Made by a program: the position numbers and the translations under genes. The notes under the pieces were generated by a model. The model was given only the letters and a program-made list of their open reading frames with translations. It had not been told where the DNA came from and ran no database searches. A stretch of 9,726 bases of DNA from Chloroflexota bacterium (GTDB lineage: Bacteria > Chloroflexota > Limnocylindria > Limnocylindrales > CSP1-4): the NCBI GenBank assembly GCA_005880805.1, contig VBFZ01000068.1:1-9726 (forward strand), read 5' to 3'. This document shows, in pieces, positions 1 to 4,936 of the stretch (the stretch's first letter is position 1; the number at the start of each line of letters is the position of its first letter).

Positions 1-687
1 AGACGACCGTCGCGTGTCGGCCGAACGGCCATCGACGTGAGCCGGACCGGCTACACGGGCGACCTCGGCTACGAGCTGTGGGTCGACGCGAACAGCGCGC
101 CCAGGCTGTGGGATGCGCTCGTCCGTGCCGGCCGACCCTTCGGGCTGCGGCCGGCCGGGATGCTCGCGCTCGACGTGGTGCGGCTCGAGGCCGGCCTGAT
201 CCTGATCGAAGTCGATTACACGAGCTCGCGCCACGCCATGAGCAGCGAGCAGGCGTACTCGCCATTCGAGATCGGGCTGGGCCGATTGGTCGACCTTGCC
301 AAGCCCGGGAACTTCGTCGGCCGTCGGGCACTCGAACGGGAGAACTCAGCGGGCGGCCCGGCGCGGCGACTGATCGGCCTCGAGCTCGACTGGCCGGGCA
401 TCGAAGCCCTCTACGCGGCCCATGGTCTCCCGCCCGCAGCGCCGATGACGGTCTCGCGATCGCCGGTACCGGTGTTCGCCGACAGCCGGCGTCACATCGG
501 TCGCGCGACGAGTACGGGCTGGAGCCCGATCCTCAAGAAGCCCATCGCGCTCGCCTCCGTGCCGCCGGCCTTCGAGCGGCCGGGCACGCGGGTCGGGGTC
601 GAGTGGACCGTGGAAGGTCGCCGCGGCGTCGTCGACGCGTTGGTTACGCGCCTGCCGTTTCTCGACCTACCGCGGAAGCGGGCCTGA
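1..687 (+). CDS. GcvT-family aminomethyltransferase, 3' part (5' end outside window)
   Basis: The reading frame is open from base 1, so the gene starts upstream; a GTG at 37 lies inside the conserved stretch SRTGYTGDLGYEL and is not a credible start. About 228 residues are visible. SRTGYTGxxGYEL and the following LRPAGMLALDVVRLEAG are hallmarks of the folate-binding GcvT fold. The C-terminal part (GRATSTGWSPILKKPIALA, then a short beta-barrel-like tail) is the usual GcvT C-terminal domain. Known members move one-carbon units to tetrahydrofolate, as in the glycine cleavage T-protein or N-methyl-glycine demethylation. The segment after RLEAG reads ILIEVDYTSSRHA rather than the GHEL-type sequence of standard T-protein, so this is probably a GcvT-like paralogue, not the glycine-cleavage subunit itself. 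No gcvH or gcvP is visible. Its last 44 bases overlap the 3' end of the convergent ABC ATPase gene. The family is secure; the substrate is unknown. Confidence 0.85.
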   Translation, partial: RRPSRVGRTAIDVSRTGYTGDLGYELWVDANSAPRLWDALVRAGRPFGLRPAGMLALDVVRLEAGLILIEVDYTSSRHAMSSEQAYSPFEIGLGRLVDLAKPGNFVGRRALERENSAGGPARRLIGLELDWPGIEALYAAHGLPPAAPMTVSRSPVPVFADSRRHIGRATSTGWSPILKKPIALASVPPAFERPGTRVGVEWTVEGRRGVVDALVTRLPFLDLPRKRA

Positions 688-1462
688 CGAGCTCGGGGTC
701 GACCCGGAACACGGAGCGGACCTGGTCCCCCGTCAGGACTTGATCCGGAGGACCGTCGCCAACAATTCGGCCACCGTCGAGGAGAACCAGCCGCGGGAAG
801 AAGTGCCCGGCCAGACCAAGATCGTGGAGGACCGCCACGATCGTGATGTGGTCGCGCTCGTTCAGGTCCACGAGGAGTTCCATGACCTGGACCTGGTGAC
901 CGAGGTCCAGGTGCACGGTCGGCTCGTCGAGCAGGAGCACGGGCGCCTGCTGGGCCACGGCCATCGCGAGCAGCACGAGCTGGCGCTCGCCGAGCGAGAG
1001 CTCCCGCGCATCGCGGCCGAGCAGATGGCCGAGACCGACGCGTTCGATCGCTGCGCCAATCGCCGCGCGGTCCGCGGGCCGCTGTCCACGCCACGGATCC
1101 TCGTGGGGCAGCCGGCCCAGCCCCACCACGTCCTCGACGGTCATCGCGAACGGCAGCGCGGCGAGCTGGGGGACGACCGCAAGCTGGCGTGCGACCTCCG
1201 GTCGCGGGATCGTTGCGACGTCCCTTCCGAGCAGGGTTACCTGGCCCGACCGCGCCTGCAGGAGGCCTGCGAGCACCCGCAGGACGGTCGACTTGCCGGC
1301 ACCGTTGGGTCCGATGAGCGCAACCCGCTCGCCCTGCCGGATCGAGAGGGTCAGGTCGTGCAGGACGTCCACGCGCCGGTAGGCGGCGTCCACCGACCGG
1401 AAATCGACCGCCAGGTCTCGAGCCCCGGAAGTGTTCGCTTCAGCCACCGGAAGGGCAATCAC
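644..1462 (-). CDS. btuD: ABC transporter ATP-binding protein, cobalamin/iron-siderophore family (BtuD-like)
   Basis: This is a 272-residue cytoplasmic ATPase expected to power corrinoid import through the adjacent permease. All ABC motifs are intact: Walker A GPNGAGKST at residues 51-59, Q-loop VPQ ending at Q99, signature LSLGER at 155-160, Walker B VLLLDE at 175-180 with catalytic E180, D-loop near HLDL, and switch H213 in VLHD. Length and motif spacing match the FepC/HmuV/BtuD group. The GTG start at 1462 is chosen because it overlaps the permease stop (GTGA), the usual coupling in such operons. The frame stays open upstream to 2326, but there it lies over the permease gene in another frame and has no family similarity. 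The 3' end runs 44 bp into the convergent GcvT-like gene. Cobalamin as substrate is inferred from the riboswitch heading the operon. Confidence 0.9.
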   Translation of the reverse strand: MIALPVAEANTSGARDLAVDFRSVDAAYRRVDVLHDLTLSIRQGERVALIGPNGAGKSTVLRVLAGLLQARSGQVTLLGRDVATIPRPEVARQLAVVPQLAALPFAMTVEDVVGLGRLPHEDPWRGQRPADRAAIGAAIERVGLGHLLGRDARELSLGERQLVLLAMAVAQQAPVLLLDEPTVHLDLGHQVQVMELLVDLNERDHITIVAVLHDLGLAGHFFPRLVLLDGGRIVGDGPPDQVLTGDQVRSVFRVDPELVRPASAVGRETAGA

Positions 1463-2535
1463 AACTCGTACCCGGTGCGAACGCGGCGGAGCATCACGAG
1501 AAAGAACGGTGCGCCTACCACGGCCGTGACCACGCCGACCGGGATCTCCCCGAGCAGTCGAGCGAGCAGATCGGCGAACACGAGCAGGCTGGCGCCGGCG
1601 AGCGCCGACAGCGGGAGCACGAGCCTGGCGTTCGGGCCGACCGCCAGCCGAACGAGGTGCGGGACCACGAGGCCCACGAAGCCGATCAGCCCGCTGACCG
1701 CGACCGCCGCGGCCGTTGCGAGCGACGCGAGGCCGAGCAGGATCGCCCGCTCCCGGCGAACGTCGATGCCGAGGTGGGCGGCGGTCTCCTCGCCCAGCAG
1801 GAAGCCGTTCAGGACCCGGGCGCGAAACAGGATGGCCCCGCTGGCGACGAGGATGAGCGGCGCCGCAACGGCGAGCCGCACCCACGAGGCTCCATCGAGT
1901 CCGCCGAGGAGGTAGCCGAAGATCTGCCGGAGGCCGGCCCCGGAGAGGTACATGGCCATGGCCAGCCCGGCCGCCAGGAGCGACCCCACGGCATAACCGG
2001 TCAGGACGAGGCCGGTCAGTGGGGCGAGCGGGCTGGCCCTGCTCAGGCGATACACCGTCCACACGGCGAGCAGCGCTCCGGCAAATGCGAGCCCGTGCAG
2101 AAGACCGAACTCGAGCACGAGCATCCTCACCGGGATCACGACCGCGATGGCCGCGCCGAGTGCAGCCCCCGAGGCCGTCCCCAGGACGTACGGGTCGGCC
2201 AGCGGATTGCGCAAAAGCCCCTGGAACGCCGTCCCGGCGACCGACAACCCGAGGCCGACGACCATGGCCTCGAGCACCCTCGGCAGGCGCAGGTCGAGGA
2301 CGATCGTCTCGGCGGGAGGCGTCCACGTCTGGGCGATCGGCAGGCCAAGGAGCCGGCGGCCCAGGATCCCGATCGTGTCGAGCGGCGCCACCGCGACCGT
2401 CCCGAGCGCAACGCCGAGGACCAGGGCCACGAGCAGGCCGATCGCACCCGCGGCGAACAGGAGAACCGGGCGGCGGGACCAGTGCCGCCGCACGGTGACG
2501 CGATGGATCGCGATTCCCTCGGACTGGGCGGACAT
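1459..2535 (-). CDS. btuC: FecCD/BtuC-family ABC transporter permease
   Basis: This is a 358-residue polytopic inner-membrane protein that would form the translocation channel as a dimer. After a short basic N-terminus (RRHWSRRP), hydrophobic segments begin at about residue 23 and recur to the C-terminus, as expected for the 9-10 helix FecCD fold. Family motifs are clear: LDLRLPRVLEA at about 80-90, GTAFQGLLRNPLADPYVLG at 101-119, and GLIGFVGLVVPHLVRL at 282-297, the latter two flanking the loops that meet the ATPase. The ATG at 2535 lies 6 bp after the stop of the binding-protein gene, and the stop overlaps the ATPase start by 4 bases, so the three genes should be co-translated. No strong Shine-Dalgarno is visible at its start. 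FecCD permeases carry either corrinoids or ferric chelates; the upstream riboswitch favours corrinoids. Confidence 0.92.
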   Translation of the reverse strand: MSAQSEGIAIHRVTVRRHWSRRPVLLFAAGAIGLLVALVLGVALGTVAVAPLDTIGILGRRLLGLPIAQTWTPPAETIVLDLRLPRVLEAMVVGLGLSVAGTAFQGLLRNPLADPYVLGTASGAALGAAIAVVIPVRMLVLEFGLLHGLAFAGALLAVWTVYRLSRASPLAPLTGLVLTGYAVGSLLAAGLAMAMYLSGAGLRQIFGYLLGGLDGASWVRLAVAAPLILVASGAILFRARVLNGFLLGEETAAHLGIDVRRERAILLGLASLATAAAVAVSGLIGFVGLVVPHLVRLAVGPNARLVLPLSALAGASLLVFADLLARLLGEIPVGVVTAVVGAPFFLVMLRRVRTGYEL

Positions 2536-2541
2536 GGCGGC

Positions 2542-3651
2542 CTACGGGTACGCCGACGAAGTCGCGGACGGTGCCGGTGAGCCTTCGCCGGCCGAGGGCG
2601 ACGGTGAGGCCGCGGCGAGCACGATGTCCGGATGAATCGCCAGCGCGAGGTCGCGCAGCCCGTCGACGAGCCGCGGCCCAGGTCGCGTGATCACGATGTC
2701 GTTGACCGGACGGATCGCGTTGTTCCGGACGGCGGTCATGCGGCTCCAGCCCGGCCGATGCGCCACGTCAGCGGCCTTGACCCCATAGGCCGCGTCGCCG
2801 AGGACGATGATCTCCGGGTCCGCCGCGACGAGCTTCTCGAGCGGGATCGATGCGACGGTCGTGGAACCCGTCGTGATCGGCTGGCCGCCCGCGAGCGTGA
2901 TGAGGTCGACGAGCGGGGAGGCGTCGGTCGGTCCGAAGATCTCCTTGGTCGCGTCGATCTCGTAGAAGGTCCGCGGATGAGGAAGCGATCGCGTGGCCGC
3001 CGAGATCTGGTCGATCTGCGCCCGCATCGAGGCGACCAGGTCCCCGGCCTGCCCGTCGGCGCCGATCGCGCGGCCGATTAGCGTGATGTCGCCGAGCACC
3101 CCGTCGACGTTCGCCGCGAGCAGCTGGACGACGGGGATGCCGACGTCGCGAAGCTTCTGGAGCGTGTCGGGCTTGGTAAGGCTCGTGTCCACCAGGACAA
3201 GGTCGGTTCGCAGCGCAACGATCTTCTCGACGTCCACCCCGGTGTAGGTGGCGACTTCAGGGACTGCGTGGGCTTCGGGCGGATAGTCGGCGACGTCCTG
3301 CACCTTGCCGACCACGCGCGCCCCTTCGCCGAGGGCAAAGACGGTCTCGGTTGCCGCCGGGCTGAGGGTGACGATGCGGGCAGGCTTCGCCGGGATGCTG
3401 ACCTGGGTTCCCTGATCGTCGGTCAACGTGAGTGGGAAGGCGGGCGAAGGGCTGGGTGACGGGCTCGGAGAGGCGCTGGGCGCCGGGCTGGAGAAGGTCG
3501 AGGGAGAGATGCTCGGGGTCGTCGCGGTGCCGGTGCAGGCCGCCAGCGCGCCCAGCAGAAGCGCCACCAGACCTGCCGTCCTGGGGGCCGTCGGCGAATG
3601 GAAAGGCCCCTCGCTTCGGCGGGAAGGAGGAGCCTGGATCGTCGAGTTCAC
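2542..3651 (-). CDS. btuF: Periplasmic-binding-protein-like lipoprotein, cobalamin transport (BtuF-like)
   Basis: This is a 369-residue extracytoplasmic receptor that should capture the substrate and pass it to the permease. The N-terminus has basic residues, a hydrophobic stretch (AGLVALLLGALAAC) and a lipobox ending at Cys39, so it is probably lipid-anchored. A low-complexity Pro/Ser/Ala linker rich in SPSP follows. The binding domain (Fe/B12 PBP family) begins near LTDDQGTQVSIPAKPARIV and includes LSPAATETVFALG, RPGWSRMTAVRN and ITRPGPRLVDGL, all typical of the family. A second Pro/Ser-rich tail closes the protein. The GTG at 3651 is chosen because an AAAGGGG element lies upstream (3660-3666) and it places the signal peptide correctly; an ATG at 3687 is in frame but overlaps the end of the riboswitch region. 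Corrinoid specificity is inferred from the riboswitch. Confidence 0.88.
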   Translation of the reverse strand: MNSTIQAPPSRRSEGPFHSPTAPRTAGLVALLLGALAACTGTATTPSISPSTFSSPAPSASPSPSPSPSPAFPLTLTDDQGTQVSIPAKPARIVTLSPAATETVFALGEGARVVGKVQDVADYPPEAHAVPEVATYTGVDVEKIVALRTDLVLVDTSLTKPDTLQKLRDVGIPVVQLLAANVDGVLGDITLIGRAIGADGQAGDLVASMRAQIDQISAATRSLPHPRTFYEIDATKEIFGPTDASPLVDLITLAGGQPITTGSTTVASIPLEKLVAADPEIIVLGDAAYGVKAADVAHRPGWSRMTAVRNNAIRPVNDIVITRPGPRLVDGLRDLALAIHPDIVLAAASPSPSAGEGSPAPSATSSAYP

Positions 3652-3659
3652 GCTGCCTA

Positions 3660-3694
3660 CCCCTTTCTCTCGAAGGTTCGAGCACACCGCGGGG
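3660..3694 (-). promoter_or_regulatory. Possible expression platform: Shine-Dalgarno-masking helix for btuF
   Basis: The likely ribosome binding site GGGG (3663-3660, within AAAGGGG) can pair with CCCC at 3694-3691, at the 3' edge of the aptamer. Between them sits a perfect inverted repeat, CTCGAA-CC-TTCGAG (3682-3669). No T-run follows, so control of translation rather than transcription termination is suggested. The pairing is read by eye and not energy-tested. Confidence 0.4.
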
Positions 3695-3822
3695 CCGGCG
3701 ACCGGACTTCGGCCTCAGCTCAAATGGGCTGGGCGTTCACCGTAGCGGGACTGTGCCGGAATCTCACCGGCTTCGCGACCGAGCGGCGTCGATATGAGTT
3801 GTCGGCGGGAGCGTAACAGACG
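3691..3822 (-). promoter_or_regulatory. Cobalamin (B12) riboswitch aptamer upstream of btuF
   Basis: On the minus strand the conserved B12 box is plain: GAAGCCGGTGAGATTCCGG just upstream of and including 3770-3756, then CAGTCCCGCTAC (3753-3742) and GGTGA. Downstream come GAGCTGAGGCCGAAG (3721-3707) and TCCGGTCGCCGGCC (3706-3693), which match the family's 3' block (GAGGCCAAG followed by an xCCxGGxxxxCCxGCC-type element). It ends about 40 bases before the btuF start. This family binds adenosyl- or methylcobalamin and normally lowers expression of B12 uptake or synthesis genes when B12 is plentiful. The usual AxAGGGAA box is altered to GGTCGCGAA and the 5' domain looks short, so the 5' boundary is uncertain. 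Confidence 0.85.
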
Positions 3823-3825
3823 GGA

Positions 3826-3838
3826 CGTTCATTGAACG
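3826..3838. repeat. 13-bp perfect palindrome upstream of the B12 riboswitch
   Basis: CGTTCATTGAACG is a perfect inverted repeat with 6-bp arms around a single central base. It lies just upstream of the aptamer, where the operon promoter should be. A weak TACGCT box follows on the minus strand (3815-3810), but I see no matching -35 at normal spacing. It could be an operator, the upper part of the leader RNA, or chance. Confidence 0.35.
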
Positions 3839-3954
3839 GCCCGCGATCTTTTGTCACCTAACTAAGGGACGGGTGGTATGTGAGATTCCGAGGTGGACCG
3901 TGGCCCAAACAGGGGCTCGAGTAGCCGTCCGAAGCTAACGAAGTGCCGCTCGCC

Positions 3955-4029
3955 GCCTGTCGGGGGCCCCTCGGCCTTGCCTAACACCCACCTCCCGGGT
4001 AGCTGGCAAGAATCGCCCCCGCTGCAGGC
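3955..4029. repeat. Nested inverted repeats in the intergenic gap
   Basis: Within the 3839-4052 gap, which holds no credible gene, three arms nest in order: GCCTG (3955-3959) with CAGGC (4025-4029); CGGGGGC (3961-3967) with GCCCCCG (4015-4021); CTTGCC (3976-3981) with GGCAAG (4005-4010). An inner ACCC (3986-3989) with GGGT (3997-4000) could close the tip. The result would be one long hairpin of about 75 nt, on either strand. It may be the 3' untranslated region of the SWIM gene or a small RNA. I match it to no known RNA family, and GC-rich sequence makes chance pairing more likely. Confidence 0.35.
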
Positions 4030-4045
4030 CGGGCTCGACCCGGCC
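4027..4045 (-). terminator. Strong GC hairpin after the SWIM gene, terminator-like but without T-run
   Basis: GGCCGGG (4027-4033) and CCCGGCC (4039-4045) form a perfect 7-bp stem with a 5-base loop, starting 7 bases past the SWIM stop codon. No T-tract follows on the minus strand, so it may act as an mRNA end-stabilising hairpin or a U-less terminator. It shares GGC (4027-4029) with the outer arm of the longer nested repeat, so the two folds compete. Confidence 0.35.
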
Positions 4046-4052
4046 GCGGAGG

Positions 4053-4325
4053 TCAGGCGGTCAGCGGCTGGGCCGAGAAGATCGAAACCTGCGCCTCTTC
4101 GGGCAGCATCACGCCGAAGATCTTCTGGAGTGTCAGCAGGTGGACGCACGAGTTCCAGCTCTCGAAATAGTGGCAGGTGCAGTGCCACGAACCGGCGTCG
4201 AGATTGACGTGGTGCGTGTCGTTATCGCCGCGGAAAGTGAGCGAAAGCCGATCGATGGTGATCCGGTCCAGCTCGCGCGCGTAGCGATTCGCCTTCTCGA
4301 CCTTGCCGATCAGAGAGCTGTGCAT
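4053..4325 (-). CDS. Small stand-alone SWIM zinc-finger protein
   Basis: A 90-residue protein whose centre carries the SWIM zinc-binding pattern CxC-x8-CxH: Cys49, Cys51, Cys60, His62 (in WHCTCHYFESWNSCVH). SWIM domains are known from SWI2/SNF2 helicases, plant MuDR transposases and various bacterial proteins, where they are thought to bind DNA or protein. Here the finger stands alone with about 46 residues before it (basic and helical near KVEKANRYAREL, then strands) and about 28 after; no helicase or nuclease domain is attached. The ATG at 4325 is chosen because GGAGGT (4340-4335) lies 9 bases upstream; the frame is open to 4487, but that extension is Pro/Arg-rich and unlike a protein start. 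It appears to be a single-gene unit with its own promoter. The zinc-finger call is firm; the function is unknown. Confidence 0.8.
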   Translation of the reverse strand: MHSSLIGKVEKANRYARELDRITIDRLSLTFRGDNDTHHVNLDAGSWHCTCHYFESWNSCVHLLTLQKIFGVMLPEEAQVSIFSAQPLTA

Positions 4326-4415
4326 CGCTGAGAGACCTCCGTCGCCCGGTGGGCGCTGGCGTGGCCGCCGTCCGGTCCCTGCACCATCGACCGGTGATGG
4401 CGGTCGCGTAGGCAA

Positions 4416-4444
4416 ACTGTAGCGCCCGGGAGCGATCCGGTCAT
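4416..4444 (-). promoter_or_regulatory. Likely sigma-70-type promoter for the SWIM gene
   Basis: On the minus strand ATGACC (4444-4439) and TACAGT (4421-4416) are separated by exactly 17 bases. The -10 fits TAnnnT and the -35 matches four of six TTGACA positions. It would give a leader of roughly 80 nt before the ATG at 4325, which has a clear Shine-Dalgarno. It is the best -35/-10 pair I found in the window, but the call is by eye. Confidence 0.4.
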
Positions 4445-4535
4445 CCCCAAATCGGCGGTTTCGCGGTAACCTGGTGTCGGCGCGCACAGGACCCGGCGGA
4501 CCAGTGAAAACCTCGCCGCGGCCTGCTGCGATCCG

Positions 4536-4575
4536 ACAGCCGTACAGCCGTACAGCCGTACAGGCGTACAGCCGG
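4536..4575. repeat. Tandem repeat, five copies of an 8-bp unit (ACAGCCGT)
   Basis: Units begin at 4536, 4544, 4552, 4560 and 4568. Copies 1-3 are identical ACAGCCGT, copy 4 is ACAGGCGT and copy 5 ends ACAGCCGG. Every junction between copies makes GTAC. The array lies 20 bp past the cupin gene's stop and upstream of the SWIM promoter, outside any credible coding region. An 8-bp period breaks reading frame, which supports a non-coding position. It may be a slippage-prone satellite or a cluster of binding sites. The rest of the 4326-4594 gap holds only the promoter. Confidence 0.85.
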
Positions 4576-4594
4576 ACGGAGTGACGGGCTGGGG

Positions 4595-4936
4595 CTATGG
4601 AGCCGACGTCCCCTCGCGGCCGAAGTCATCCTCCAGCCGAACGACGTCGTCCCGCTCGATTGATTCGTAGCGGTGCTTGCGGCCGACCTTGACGCGGGCG
4701 AACTCCCCCGGTGCAAGGTCGCGCGTTCGGACAACGCCGTCGTCGTCCTCGAGGTGGAGGCGCATCTTCCCCGACAGCACGTACACCGACTCGTCCTTCC
4801 TGCGGTGGTACTGCATCGAAAGCCGCTTGCCGGTCTCGATGACCAGGATCTTGCCGACGTACTGCGGGGTCTGGACCCAGATCAGCTCGTGGCCCCACGG
4901 CTTGGGGACCGTGCGGGCCTGCTCCGTGACGCTCAT
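4595..4936 (-). CDS. Single-domain cupin, like the C-terminal isomerase domain of type II PMI/GMP
   Basis: A 113-residue cytoplasmic cupin. The opening VPKPWGHELIWV, the core GKRLSMQYHRRKDESVYVL and the ending LEDDFGRE align by eye with the phosphomannose isomerase half of bifunctional ManC/AlgA (RPWGxYE, LSLQxHxHRxEHW, DxYGR). Cupin motif 1 gives His44, Arg46 and Glu49 followed by Gly56; the usual second His of HxH is Arg here. His88 (GRKHR) is the motif 2 ligand. Its ATG overlaps the stop of the preceding mutase gene (ATGA at 4936-4933), so it should be translated with it. Context and similarity suggest mannose-6-phosphate isomerase, supplying the mutase from fructose-6-P. The lost histidine could mean altered metal binding, or that it is a regulatory or other sugar-phosphate cupin. 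Confidence 0.8.
   Translation of the reverse strand: MSVTEQARTVPKPWGHELIWVQTPQYVGKILVIETGKRLSMQYHRRKDESVYVLSGKMRLHLEDDDGVVRTRDLAPGEFARVKVGRKHRYESIERDDVVRLEDDFGREGTSAP

Noticed and set aside
740..1915. Long plus-strand frame opposite the ATPase and permease genes
   Set aside because: It spans the boundary of two real minus-strand genes and its composition is that of a shadow frame.
1463..2326. In-frame upstream extension of the ATPase gene, giving a 560-residue protein
   Set aside because: It lies wholly over the permease gene in another frame, is Arg/Pro/Gly-rich and has no transporter similarity; the GTG at 1462 coupled to the permease stop is the natural start.
3955..4030. Possible signal recognition particle RNA, because GTAGCTGGCAAG resembles part of the E. 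coli 4.5S 3' end
   Set aside because: The invariant SRP core (CCGGAAGG...AGCAGC) is absent from the region, so the short likeness looks accidental.
3862..4207. Open frames on both strands across the gap beside the SWIM gene
   Set aside because: They overlap the SWIM gene in other frames, are rich in Pro/Arg/Ser, have no ribosome binding site and no domain-like pattern.
4536..4575. CRISPR array
   Set aside because: The repeats are 8 bp, directly adjacent and have no unique spacers; it is a simple tandem repeat.
4441..4734. Minus-strand frame running through the 8-bp repeats into the cupin gene
   Set aside because: It reads the repeat as low-complexity peptide and overlaps the real cupin gene in another frame.
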